Below are positions 9,320 to 17,921 of a stretch of DNA of 64,000 nt, one piece after another. The notes beneath the pieces were generated by a model. That model was not told where the DNA came from and did no database searches. It saw nothing but the letters and a program-made list of their open reading frames with translations. Source of the DNA: an uncultured Saprospiraceae bacterium (GTDB lineage: Bacteria; Bacteroidota; Bacteroidia; Chitinophagales; Saprospiraceae); contig CALLPI010000004.1 of NCBI GenBank assembly GCA_938015595.1, forward strand, positions 338,205-402,204, written 5' to 3'. Position numbers and translations under genes: made by a program. How positions within the stretch are numbered: the stretch's first letter is position 1; each line of letters opens with the position of its first letter.

Positions 9320-10390
9320 TCACGATACCTCCTCAGCCTTAAGGCGCTCGGTATTATCAGCCATTTGCAGGGCTTCGATGACCTCATCGAGTTTGCCGTC
9401 CAGGATTATGTCCAGGTTGTAGAGCGTGAGGTTGATGCGGTGGTCGGTCAGGCGGTTTTGCGGAAAGTTGTAGGTGCGGATTTTTTCGGAGCGATCGCCG
9501 GAACCCACGATGGATTTGCGCTGGGAAGCCATGGCGGACTGCACTTTTTCCTGCTCCATTTCCTGCAGTTTTTGGTAGAGGCGTTGCAGGGCAATCTCGC
9601 GGTTTTGGTGCTGGGACCGCGCTTCGGTGCTTTCGGTCACAATGCCAGTGGGCAAGTGGGTGAAGCGCACACCTGACTCGGTTTTGTTGACGTGCTGACC
9701 GCCGGCACCACTGGCGCGGAAAGTGTCCACTTTAAGGTCGGATTTCTGGATGTTCACGTCTTCCATTTCCAGCTTGGGCATAACGGCTACTGTAGCCGCC
9801 GAGGTATGGATACGCCCCTGGGATTCAGTTTTGGGCACGCGTTGCACGCGGTGCGTACCGGATTCAAACTTGAGCTTGCCGTACACTTCGTCGCCGCTTA
9901 CCTCTAGGATGAGCCGGTCGTAGCCGCCCACGGTACCTTCATTGACGTCCAGCACTTCTACCTTCCACCCCTGGGCATCGAAGTAGCGCTGGTACATGCG
10001 GTAGAGATCGCCGGCGAAGAGGGCGGCCTCATCGCCGCCAGTGCCAGCACGTATTTCAAAAAGTACGTCTTTGTCGTCATTGGGGTCTTTAGGAATGAGG
10101 AGTACGCGCAGGCGCTCTTCGAGTACAAGGCGTTTTTGAGCCAGTTCCGCCAGTTCTTCTTGAGCCATGGCTCGGATGTCGGGATCTTCGTCGCGTAGCA
10201 TAGCTCGGGTCGCTGCTTCAGCGGAAGTTGTGTGTTGCCATTCTTCGAAGGCGTCTACCACAGGCTTGAGCTTTTTGTAGTCTTTGCTTAGTTTGCGGTA
10301 GCGGTCAGTATCGGCCAGCACAGCGGGGTCTGCCAGTTGCTCCTCCAGATACAAGTATCGTTCTTTTATAGCTTCTAACTTCTCGGTCAT
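9320..10390 (-). CDS. prfA: Peptide chain release factor 1
   Basis: RF1 ends translation at UAG and UAA codons. The 356-residue protein starts at MTEKLEAIKERY; the frame stays open 35 codons further upstream, but that extension is basic and matches nothing in the family. The GGQ peptidyl-hydrolysis motif appears as GAGGQHVNKTES. The codon-recognition tripeptide is in RVPKTESQGRIHTS, a PxT-type motif as in RF1 (RF2 has SPF). The acidic FEIRAGTGGDEAALFA motif is also intact. A strong promoter candidate sits about 100 bases upstream (10493-10521). Confidence 0.96.
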   Translation of the reverse strand: MTEKLEAIKERYLYLEEQLADPAVLADTDRYRKLSKDYKKLKPVVDAFEEWQHTTSAEAATRAMLRDEDPDIRAMAQEELAELAQKRLVLEERLRVLLIPKDPNDDKDVLFEIRAGTGGDEAALFAGDLYRMYQRYFDAQGWKVEVLDVNEGTVGGYDRLILEVSGDEVYGKLKFESGTHRVQRVPKTESQGRIHTSAATVAVMPKLEMEDVNIQKSDLKVDTFRASGAGGQHVNKTESGVRFTHLPTGIVTESTEARSQHQNREIALQRLYQKLQEMEQEKVQSAMASQRKSIVGSGDRSEKIRTYNFPQNRLTDHRINLTLYNLDIILDGKLDEVIEALQMADNTERLKAEEVS

Positions 10391-10492
10391 AGATTTTCGG
10401 GTGATAAAAACAAAGTTGCCGGCGCGCAACCTGCTAAAAAGTCGCAATCGAGACGCGTTGGCACTAAAGCGTGACAGTGCAAGAAAGCGCCA

Positions 10493-10521
10493 CAAAGTTA
10501 AGTTGCAACGTTCACAACAAA
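10493..10521 (-). promoter_or_regulatory. Bacteroidota-type promoter for prfA
   Basis: On the minus strand, TTTG (complement of CAAA at 10518-10521) is followed after 17 bases by TAACTTTG (complement of 10493-10500). This fits the Bacteroidota consensus TTTG / TAnnTTTG exactly. It would give a leader of roughly 95 bases before prfA. The divergent tsaB start lies only about 40 bases away on the other side. Confidence 0.65.
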
Positions 10522-10557
10522 GAACTTTCTTTGCAGGTTCAACTACAAAACTTACCC

Positions 10558-11247
10558 ATGCGCGAACCGCTGCTGCTTTTGCTAGAAACCGCTACTGAGG
10601 TATGCTCGATAGGAGTGGCGCGCGGCCGTGAGCTACTCGGCTTGCAGGAAAGCCCGCCCGGCCAAGACCACGCTGCGATAATCACGCTTTACATTGAGGC
10701 CGTGATGGAGCAAGCCGGTCATGCCCTGGCGGAGCTAGATGCCATAGTGGTAAGCGACGGCCCAGGGTCTTACACTTCACTGCGCATTGGTGCTGCGACG
10801 GCTAAGGGCATTTGTTTTGCCCTGCAAAAGCCTCTGCTGGCGGTGGATACTTTGCAATCGTTGGCTGAAGCGTGCAAGGCGCTGGCACCGGGCTGCCGCG
10901 CGTACTGCCCTATGATAGACGCGCGCCGCATGGAGGTCTATACGGCATTGTTTGACGAGGCTCTGCGACGACTATGGGATACGCAAGCCATGGTGCTCCG
11001 GGCGGAGATGTTTCAGGGCGTACCCAATCCGGTAGCCATTTGCGGCAGTGGAGCAGCCAAGGCCTTGCCCTTGTTTGCGCAGGGTGGAGTCCATCACATA
11101 TCGCTAAAGTGCTCAGCAACTTATTTGATTGCGCAGGCTCTGAATGCCTGGCATCGGCAAGATTTCCAGGACATAGCCTATTATGTGCCCATGTACCTCA
11201 AGCCGCCTAACATCACGATACCTAAGCCACGTATTTCTCCTGCTTGA
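10558..11247 (+). CDS. tsaB: tRNA threonylcarbamoyladenosine biosynthesis protein TsaB
   Basis: TsaB is the partner of TsaD in the complex that makes the t6A modification next to the anticodon of ANN-reading tRNAs. Starting at MREPLLLLLETATEVC the protein has 229 residues. It shows the ASKHA N-terminal beta strand (LLLETATEVCSIGVA) and the conserved motif VSDGPGSYTSLRIGAATAKG. MIDARRMEVYTA follows, which is characteristic of TsaB. The longer in-frame extension upstream runs over the prfA promoter and is rejected. It is divergent from prfA. Confidence 0.92.
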   Translation: MREPLLLLLETATEVCSIGVARGRELLGLQESPPGQDHAAIITLYIEAVMEQAGHALAELDAIVVSDGPGSYTSLRIGAATAKGICFALQKPLLAVDTLQSLAEACKALAPGCRAYCPMIDARRMEVYTALFDEALRRLWDTQAMVLRAEMFQGVPNPVAICGSGAAKALPLFAQGGVHHISLKCSATYLIAQALNAWHRQDFQDIAYYVPMYLKPPNITIPKPRISPA

Positions 11248-11271
11248 ATGACTTTTTTCAATTGAATTGCC

Positions 11272-11871
11272 ATGTTCTATGCATTCAAAGGATTCTACCC
11301 GGTAGTGCACCCCAGCGCGTTTGTGCATCCACAGGCTGCAGTGACCGGCAATGTTGTCATCGGCCGCGATGTATATATAGGCCCGGGTGCAGCCTTGCGC
11401 GGCGACTGGGGTGGCATCGTCATAGCTGACGGTTGCAACGTGCAGGAGAACTGCACCATCCACATGTTTCCGGGCATCACGGTATATCTGCAAGAGGGCG
11501 CGCACATTGGGCACGGCGCCGTCATCCACGGTGCGCACATTGGGCGCAATGTGCTGGTGGGCATGAATGCCGTGGTGATGGACGAAGCCGAAATTGGCGA
11601 CGAATGCATTATTGGTGCGCTGAGTTTTGTCAAAGCCGGGGAGAAAATTCCGCCGCGCAGTTTGGTGGCCGGTAATCCGGCACGTATCCTCAAAAGTGTA
11701 AGCGACGATATGCTGGCCTGGAAAACCCAAGGCACCCGTCTGTATCAGATGCTGCCTGCTGAATGCCATGCCTCACTCATACCCTGTGAGCCACTTGCCG
11801 AACTACCTGCCGACCGCCCGGCGCAGGAGGTGCTGTACAGCCCCTGGCGAAGTTTGCAAAAGGAGAAATGA
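11272..11871 (+). CDS. Left-handed beta-helix protein of the PaaY/CaiE gamma-carbonic-anhydrase-like group
   Basis: A 199-residue protein built of hexapeptide repeats (VHPSAFVHPQAAVTGNVVIG and similar). The metal-binding histidine pattern HIGHGAVIHGAHIG is that of the gamma-carbonic anhydrase fold. The start FKGFYPVVHPSAFVHP, length and C-terminal helix match PaaY (thioesterase-like accessory of phenylacetate catabolism) and CaiE. PaaD- and PaaE-like genes occur elsewhere in this window (52-55 kb) but not next to it. The zinc or nickel-iron site and oligomeric trimer are family knowledge. It follows tsaB by 24 bases, so the two may share a transcript. Confidence 0.8.
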   Translation: MFYAFKGFYPVVHPSAFVHPQAAVTGNVVIGRDVYIGPGAALRGDWGGIVIADGCNVQENCTIHMFPGITVYLQEGAHIGHGAVIHGAHIGRNVLVGMNAVVMDEAEIGDECIIGALSFVKAGEKIPPRSLVAGNPARILKSVSDDMLAWKTQGTRLYQMLPAECHASLIPCEPLAELPADRPAQEVLYSPWRSLQKEK

Positions 11872-11926
11872 CGCTTGCCTAGCACAGAAAATATGCTCAA
11901 TATTGTATGGCAAAAGTATGGCAACT

Positions 11927-13210
11927 ATGAAGCAAATTGTACTTCTGGCAACTATCGGGCTACTGACCGCAAAGATTGGCGCAGCGCAGCGCCACAGTAG
12001 TGCCACCCTGGCTATACCCAGGCTATTGCCTGAGGAACAAACGGTATTGCAGTTTTTGCCCATTCGCAACGCTGAGCCTTTCATTGCGTGGGCTGTGGCA
12101 TGGCGAGGCGAGGATCATACCATGCAAGTGCGTTTTTCAGACAATGAAAGCCGTTGGACGTCCGAGTGGATTACCGTACAACCTGACCCTCATACCCACC
12201 TCGACCCCGCAGGGCGCAAGGTGAGCTACCTGCGGTTTGAACCGGCTCAAATGGCGTACATGCAAGTGCGCACTAGTGCCAAGGTGAGCGATATACTATT
12301 TCACTTTTACAGCCCAGGGGCCTCTGACGCGCCTTCTCCGGCTACTCAGGCCGAGCAAGCGCTGGCTTGCCCCTGCCCACAGCCGGGCTTTCAAAGGCGT
12401 AATCAGTGGTGCCCTGCTGGCAACTGCCCGCCGCATCTTAATCCTTCTTACACTAACGTGACTCACCTCATTGTGCACCACTCGGCTGGTACTAATACGG
12501 CCAGTGACTGGGCCGCCGTAGTGCGTTCCATCTGGAATTTTCACGTCAATATCAACGGCTGGGCCGATATTGGCTACAACTGGCTCATTGATCCCAATGG
12601 TGTGCTCTACGAAGGCCGCGGCGACAATGTAGTGGGCGCGCACTTCTGTGGTACCAATGGAGGCACTGCCGGCATTTGCCTACTTGGCGATTTTACCCAA
12701 CAGATGCCTACAGCAGAGGCTTTGAACCAGCTACGCGACTTACTGGCCTGGAAAATATGCGCCATCAATGTCAATCCCTTGAGTACAGCCTTACACAACA
12801 GTTCTGGCTTAGTGTTACACCGCATATCCGGGCATCAGGATGGCTGCAACACTGCCTGCCCTGGCAATGCGTTTTACCCTATGCTGCCAGCCTTGCGCCA
12901 AGCAGTAGCCAACTACATTGACCAAATATGCAATGCCACACACACGCGCCCCGACGCCACTGACCGTGCTGCCGCTTTGGTCGTGTACCCCAATCCTGCC
13001 AGGCAGACGCTCACGGTACGCATTGCGGAATGGCCTGGCGCCTGGATGAGCATTTTGCTATTGGATGGCCGCCTGGCGCAGGCGCCGCAATGGGTGGCTG
13101 GCCAAGGCGAGCAGGAAATTTCGGTAGCGCATCTGCCCGCGGGCGTGTATTACTTGCAATTGCGCTATCCCTCCGGCCAGCAGACCAGCACGCTCTTTAT
13201 CAAACAATAG
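11927..13210 (+). CDS. Secreted N-acetylmuramoyl-L-alanine amidase (amidase_2/PGRP) with T9SS sorting domain
   Basis: The protein (427 residues from MKQIVLLATIGLL; an ATG nine bases earlier is an alternative) has a signal peptide ending near IGAAQ. The peptidoglycan-recognition amidase domain has zinc ligands in HLIVHHSAG, the catalytic Tyr region DIGYNWLIDPNG, and the late His and Cys-Pro motif HQDGCNTACPG. Before it lies a beta-rich region of unknown role. The last 80 residues, starting ALVVYPNPARQTLTV and ending YYLQLRYPSGQQ, form a type A T9SS sorting domain, so the enzyme is probably exported to the surface or medium. Confidence 0.88.
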   Translation: MKQIVLLATIGLLTAKIGAAQRHSSATLAIPRLLPEEQTVLQFLPIRNAEPFIAWAVAWRGEDHTMQVRFSDNESRWTSEWITVQPDPHTHLDPAGRKVSYLRFEPAQMAYMQVRTSAKVSDILFHFYSPGASDAPSPATQAEQALACPCPQPGFQRRNQWCPAGNCPPHLNPSYTNVTHLIVHHSAGTNTASDWAAVVRSIWNFHVNINGWADIGYNWLIDPNGVLYEGRGDNVVGAHFCGTNGGTAGICLLGDFTQQMPTAEALNQLRDLLAWKICAINVNPLSTALHNSSGLVLHRISGHQDGCNTACPGNAFYPMLPALRQAVANYIDQICNATHTRPDATDRAAALVVYPNPARQTLTVRIAEWPGAWMSILLLDGRLAQAPQWVAGQGEQEISVAHLPAGVYYLQLRYPSGQQTSTLFIKQ

Positions 13211-13212
13211 CC

Positions 13213-14070
13213 ATGCTGCACCCCCGCGAACCATATCTGAACGAGCTGATGTTGCACGCCCGGCAGTTTGCAGAAGCCAGAGACGTCTATAATGCTGCCA
13301 AACTACTGCGTCGCATTACCAGGCTGGCGCCGGAATGGTGGGAGCCTCACGCCGAACTGGCCGAACTCTACAAGCGCCAGGGTGAGTGGAAAGCTATGAT
13401 GCACTTTGCCAAGCGCGCCGCAGCCCTGCAAGCTACCAACCCCGATGCCTGGCGTAACCTGGCCATTGCCGCCACGGCGCTCAAGAAAAATCGCATCGTC
13501 AAAACTGTTTGGAAAAAGTTTGGTGTGGTAACCCCCAACCCCGACCGGCGCAGTATTGTAGCCTTAAGGGCGCCCAGTGGCCAGCAATTCGAAATCCTCT
13601 GGGCACACCCCTTGGACCCCGCGCGAGCTGTGCTCACCAGTATCCCCTATCCCGCTTCAGGGTTGCGCTATCACGATGTCGTGCTTTACGATTTTCATAT
13701 CTGTGGGTACACCATGGCCGAGCGCCGGCGCTATCCGGTCTATGATTACCTGCGCATTTTACGGCATTCGCTGTTCAAAACTTTTTCCTGCATCGTACAT
13801 ACTGCCGACAAAAAACCGCTCCGGGCCTTGGAGCGGCTTTGCCGGCAAGCCAACCTGGGCTTTGAAAACTGGACCAGCACTGCTCGCGCCATGCCCTTTC
13901 ACGCTGAAAAGGCCCTGCCAGAGTTTTACTCTGCCACGGCATTAAGGACTTACGCGCCGGGTGAATCATTGATTGCCATTGCTGCTCATTGCCTGACCGA
14001 AGCCGAAGCCGTACTATGCGACTGGCGGTTGATCACTTTGCACGAATATGAGGGCTTAGCGGAGGTGTAA
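13213..14070 (+). CDS. TPR-repeat protein of unknown function
   Basis: This 285-residue cytoplasmic protein starts at MLHPREPYLNELM, two bases after the amidase stop, so the genes are almost certainly co-transcribed. Residues 20-90 hold two or three tetratricopeptide helices (RITRLAPEWWEPHAELAELY and the following pair). The remaining 190 residues contain alternating strands, for example FEILWAHPLDPARAV and DVVLYDFHICGY, and match no family I recognise. A longer reading frame begins upstream inside the amidase gene but is not needed. Confidence 0.65.
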   Translation: MLHPREPYLNELMLHARQFAEARDVYNAAKLLRRITRLAPEWWEPHAELAELYKRQGEWKAMMHFAKRAAALQATNPDAWRNLAIAATALKKNRIVKTVWKKFGVVTPNPDRRSIVALRAPSGQQFEILWAHPLDPARAVLTSIPYPASGLRYHDVVLYDFHICGYTMAERRRYPVYDYLRILRHSLFKTFSCIVHTADKKPLRALERLCRQANLGFENWTSTARAMPFHAEKALPEFYSATALRTYAPGESLIAIAAHCLTEAEAVLCDWRLITLHEYEGLAEV

Positions 14071-14106
14071 AAGACTGAAAGGGCGTTCGCGCATAAATTG
14101 AAACGC

Positions 14107-15189
14107 ATGCAAGCAGATAAGGATAGTAACCCGGAACAGGTGTATGCCCCGCAAGACAAAAGCCAAGCCATGCGCTCCTCGCGCATTATTGTGCCGATCC
14201 TACTGGGTGTGGCGGTGGTGTTGTATTTGTTCTGGCGGCAGTTCGACCCACAGGAATTTGCCCGCATAGAGTGGACGGCGCGCCTGGGCTGGTGGTTGCT
14301 GGCAGCCGTGGTGCTGGCTGTGGTTCGGCATGTGGCATACGCCTTGCGTCTTAAGGTACTGACGCATGGGGAGCTCGCCTTCGGGCAGTGCATTCGGTTG
14401 GTGTTTTTTTGGGAATTTGCTTCGGCAGTATCGCCTACTAGCGTGGGGGGGTCTGCAGTGGCGTTTTTCATCCTGAACCGAGAGAAACTCAGTATGGCCA
14501 AGGCCACAGCAGTGGTGCTTTACACCGTGGTATTGGATAGTTTGTTCTTGTTATTGTCATTGCCTATTTTTTATCTGATGATTGGCCCTGGTATTATGCG
14601 CCCAGGGGCGACCACCTTTGTAGAAACAGGAGCTTGGGGGGTGTATTTTACTATTGCTTACGCTGCCATGCTGGGGTACAGTGGGCTATTTTTTTATGGT
14701 ATTTTCATAGGCCCGCAGCGGGTGAAGCGCTTCCTGGGCGTCATAACGTCATGGCGGCTGCTGCGGCGCTTCCGACGCAGGGTCATTACGTTGGGCAACG
14801 AGTTTGTACTAGCTTCCGGGGCGTTGCGCAGAGAAAGCCTGTGGTTTCACCTCGAGGCGTTTGGCTACACTATAGCTGCTTGGGCTCCGCGCTTTTTATT
14901 ACTCAGTGCCATCATTATTGCTTTTGTGCCGGAATTGCCCTTGGATTTCTTCACGCAGTTGGAGTTGTATGCCCGGCTCAAAACTATGTTTTTCATTATT
15001 GCCTTCAGCCCTACACCAGGAGGAGCGGGCTTGATTGAATTGCTGTTTGGCAGCTTTCTTGCCGATTATGTGCACAGCGGTACGCTCTCCACGGTGATCG
15101 CCACGGTATGGCGCGGGCTGTCATATTACGTATACTTATTTGCAGGAGCGCTGCTGATTCCGGGGTGGCTGCGCAAAACGGCGGGTTGA
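14107..15189 (+). CDS. Flippase-like integral membrane protein (LPG_synthase_TM / UPF0104 family)
   Basis: A 360-residue protein with about eight membrane helices. The signature region is FFWEFASAVSPTSVGGSAVA in the third helix area, followed by a conserved late motif FSPTPGGAGLIE. These motifs mark the family that includes the membrane part of lysylphosphatidylglycerol synthase and many stand-alone putative lipid flippases. No aminoacyl-transferase domain is present, so it is not MprF. A TTG three codons upstream is an alternative start. Substrate is unknown. Confidence 0.8.
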   Translation: MQADKDSNPEQVYAPQDKSQAMRSSRIIVPILLGVAVVLYLFWRQFDPQEFARIEWTARLGWWLLAAVVLAVVRHVAYALRLKVLTHGELAFGQCIRLVFFWEFASAVSPTSVGGSAVAFFILNREKLSMAKATAVVLYTVVLDSLFLLLSLPIFYLMIGPGIMRPGATTFVETGAWGVYFTIAYAAMLGYSGLFFYGIFIGPQRVKRFLGVITSWRLLRRFRRRVITLGNEFVLASGALRRESLWFHLEAFGYTIAAWAPRFLLLSAIIIAFVPELPLDFFTQLELYARLKTMFFIIAFSPTPGGAGLIELLFGSFLADYVHSGTLSTVIATVWRGLSYYVYLFAGALLIPGWLRKTAG

Positions 15190-15213
15190 GATCAATTCTG
15201 ATAATATGAAGCT

Positions 15214-16575
15214 ATGAACCACCACACTACAGCTACGGCTATCATAGGCGCGGGGTTTTCGGGGCTTGCTGCAGGGGAGAGGCTGTACGCTTCAGGGCAT
15301 GATTTTCTTGTGCTGGAAGCCCGCAACCGGGTAGGTGGCCGCACCCTGACCAAGCACTATCATTCTGATATCAAATTGGAACTTGGCGGTCAGTGGATTG
15401 GGCCCACCCAGGATACCATGTACGAACTGGCACAAAGATACGGCGTGGAAACCTTTCGTACCTTTAATGCCGGGCGCAACGTACTGGATTTGAATCAGCA
15501 GATTAAAACCTACCAAGGGCTTATTCCCAAGGTGAATGTTTTTTCGCTACTCGAACTGGAGCTAACCCTGCGAAAGCTCGAACGCATGGCTAAACAGCTG
15601 GACACTGCCGCGCCATGGGCTGTATCGAAAGCTCACCAATGGGATAACCTACCCTTTTCAGAATTCCTCCTGCGCCAGACATGCACATCAGCTGCCCGGA
15701 AAATCCTTTGGGCAGGGCTGGAGACTGTGTACGGCTGCGACCTGGCTGAACTGTCCTTGCTACATGCGCTGTTCTACATCCGCGCTGGTACATCGCTTGA
15801 AGTGTTACTCAATATTGATGGTGGTGCACAACAAGATCGCCTTAAGGGAGGCATGCAGGGGCTGGCGCTATGTATGGCAGCACCTTTTCAGGAGCGCATC
15901 CTGTTGGGTAGCCCTGTACAGACTATTGTCAGAAACGGTGATGCCTGGCATTTGTATGGTGAGCAGCAAGTGGTTCATGCCAAGCACGTAGTATTGGCTT
16001 TACCTCCCAGCATGATAGCTCAAATTCGCTTTGAGCCACCCTTGCCACAGGCCCTTGCCCAAAAAATTCAGGGCATTCCCATGGGGCGGGTAGCCAAGTT
16101 GCTGGCCGTGTATGAAACGCCGTTTTGGCGCCAGGACGGGTTTAGTGGGCAAGTGGTGGCCGATGAATATGCACCGTTTCAGACAGTATTTGATGTAAGC
16201 AGCCCTGAGCATCGCTTCGGGGTGTTGTTGGCCTTTTGCATAGGGCGTAAGTTGGAATTACTTTTTCAGCTGGACAAAAACCAGCGCAGGGATGTTGTAT
16301 TGCACCATTTTAACCGATATTTTGGCGCAAAGGCTTATCAGCCTGTTTTGTATGAAGACCATACCTGGACGGACGAATCCTGGAGCCAGGGTTGCTATGC
16401 GGGGGTATATACCCCAGGGCTTTGGACAAGTGCCGGCCACGTTGGTTTTTCGGCGCTGCCCTACATATATTGGGCAGGCACAGAGGCTTCCGAACGGTGG
16501 TACGGCTACATCGAAGGTGCTGTACTGTCCGGTTACAAAGCCGCTGATGCGGTCTTAAACGCTGTTAATTCATAG
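15214..16575 (+). CDS. Flavin monoamine oxidase family protein
   Basis: A 453-residue FAD-dependent amine oxidase. The dinucleotide-binding motif is AIIGAGFSGLAAGERL, followed by EARNRVGGRT and the substrate-side motif LELGGQWIGPTQ. The C-terminal FAD motif is YWAGTEASERWYGYIEGAV. The stretch ESWSQGCYAGVYTPG aligns with the SGGCY motif of mammalian MAO A and B, whose Cys carries covalent 8-alpha-S-cysteinyl FAD. A covalent flavin is therefore plausible here. Such enzymes oxidise primary amines to aldehydes with release of ammonia and peroxide. No signal peptide. The secernin-type gene starts three bases after its stop. Confidence 0.87.
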   Translation: MNHHTTATAIIGAGFSGLAAGERLYASGHDFLVLEARNRVGGRTLTKHYHSDIKLELGGQWIGPTQDTMYELAQRYGVETFRTFNAGRNVLDLNQQIKTYQGLIPKVNVFSLLELELTLRKLERMAKQLDTAAPWAVSKAHQWDNLPFSEFLLRQTCTSAARKILWAGLETVYGCDLAELSLLHALFYIRAGTSLEVLLNIDGGAQQDRLKGGMQGLALCMAAPFQERILLGSPVQTIVRNGDAWHLYGEQQVVHAKHVVLALPPSMIAQIRFEPPLPQALAQKIQGIPMGRVAKLLAVYETPFWRQDGFSGQVVADEYAPFQTVFDVSSPEHRFGVLLAFCIGRKLELLFQLDKNQRRDVVLHHFNRYFGAKAYQPVLYEDHTWTDESWSQGCYAGVYTPGLWTSAGHVGFSALPYIYWAGTEASERWYGYIEGAVLSGYKAADAVLNAVNS

Positions 16576-16578
16576 CTT

Positions 16579-17808
16579 ATGTGTGATACCATGGTTTGCC
16601 TGCCGGAGTTTTCTGGGCACAAAGCTGTTATTTTCGCTAAAAATTCAGACCGTGAACCTACCGAAGCACAGGCTATCGCGATATTGCCACGTCGAAGACA
16701 CGCGCCTGGCATATTGAAAACCACCTACATTGGAGTGCCTCAAGTAGCCGAGACTTTTGCCTGCATACTCTCGCGACCATTCCAAATGTGGGGCGCCGAA
16801 ATGGGCGTCAATGAGTGTGGTTTGGCCATAGGCAATGAGGCGGTTTTTACCAAAGTGCCAATTAACAAGCGCAAGCTAGGTCTCACCGGTATGGATATGT
16901 TGCGCCTGGCACTGGAGCGAATGCCTACTGCCCGTCAAGCCAAAGACTTCATCATAGAGTTGCTAGAAACCTATGGGCAGGATGCCTGCGGCGGCTATCG
17001 TAACCGCTCGTTTTACTACCACAACAGTTTTATCATAGCCGATCCGCAGGAGGCTTTTCTCCTGGAAACTGCCGGCCGCCATTGGGCAGTTCAGCACGTA
17101 GAAGAATTCTGCACGATTTCCAACATACTGACCATTGGCGAGCACTTCGAAGAGATTAGTTGTCAAGCTATGCCCCGTCATGCAGCAAAAATTCATTTTG
17201 CAAAAACCTACAACGACTGGCTGCGCACCACTATAGGCAGAGGTGCCAAGCGTAGAGCCTGTATAAAAGACTGGATCAGTGCCCGCCGTGGGAAACTGGC
17301 ACCGACAGATTTTTTTGAGATCCTTTCTGTCCATCATTTACCTGTTGGCACCTTCAGCCCCCGTCGGGCTAACACGGCCGACATTTGCATGCACGCTACT
17401 GGATTGCTCAACCCCAGTGATACCACTGGCAGCATGGTGGCTGCTTTGCCAGTAAATGGGATGCCCGAAGTATGGGTAACGGGGACTAGCCATCCATGTA
17501 TGTCAGTTTTTTTTCCTGTTTTCATCGGACTGGATATCTGTAAGGATTGGCTAGAGCCGTCCAGTGCATCCGACCAGTCGCTATGGTGGACGGCCAAGCG
17601 CGCTCACCAGCATGTATTTCGGCATCAAAAGCAGTTGATGCTAAGGTATCAGCAGGAGCGAATGGCCCTGCAAAAACAAGTATTACTCGATTATGAAGCA
17701 ACCATGAATTCTCATAAGCAGGACCCGGCAGCACAGGTAGCCCTCTCACGTACGTGCATACAGCACCTATTGGCTTTCTACACCCATTGGGCTTCGGTTT
17801 CTGCGTAG
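16579..17808 (+). CDS. Secernin / peptidase C69-like N-terminal nucleophile hydrolase
   Basis: This 409-residue protein begins MCDTMVCLPEFSG. Cys2 would become the N-terminal nucleophile after methionine removal, as in secernin and C69 dipeptidases. The conserved AKNSDREPTEAQ segment near residue 20 and the MWGAEMGVNECGLAIGNEAV block are typical of the family. No propeptide precedes the Cys. Its start lies three bases after the monoamine oxidase gene, which points to one operon. The sequence gives no direct clue to the natural amide or dipeptide substrate. Confidence 0.82.
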   Translation: MCDTMVCLPEFSGHKAVIFAKNSDREPTEAQAIAILPRRRHAPGILKTTYIGVPQVAETFACILSRPFQMWGAEMGVNECGLAIGNEAVFTKVPINKRKLGLTGMDMLRLALERMPTARQAKDFIIELLETYGQDACGGYRNRSFYYHNSFIIADPQEAFLLETAGRHWAVQHVEEFCTISNILTIGEHFEEISCQAMPRHAAKIHFAKTYNDWLRTTIGRGAKRRACIKDWISARRGKLAPTDFFEILSVHHLPVGTFSPRRANTADICMHATGLLNPSDTTGSMVAALPVNGMPEVWVTGTSHPCMSVFFPVFIGLDICKDWLEPSSASDQSLWWTAKRAHQHVFRHQKQLMLRYQQERMALQKQVLLDYEATMNSHKQDPAAQVALSRTCIQHLLAFYTHWASVSA

Positions 17809-17815
17809 TTTTTTA

Positions 17816-17844
17816 TCTGGTACTATTAGAAAAAGTTAACTTTG
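17816..17844 (+). promoter_or_regulatory. Candidate promoter for the Gfo/Idh/MocA gene
   Basis: TCTG (17816-17819, three of four matches to TTTG) is separated by 17 bases from TAACTTTG (17837-17844), a full match to the Bacteroidota -7 box TAnnTTTG. It lies just after the secernin stop and about 80 bases before the downstream ATG. Confidence 0.45.
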
Positions 17845-17921
17845 TACAATTGTGCGTGCAGCTCCTGCTACTCGCACCTATGGCATTTCAGAACTGCTTT
17901 CTACCTGCAAAATTCATTGCT

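Noticed and set aside
11768..11926. Longer N terminus for the T9SS amidase
   Set aside because: The extension is out of place before a clear signal peptide and overlaps the 3' end of the PaaY-like gene.
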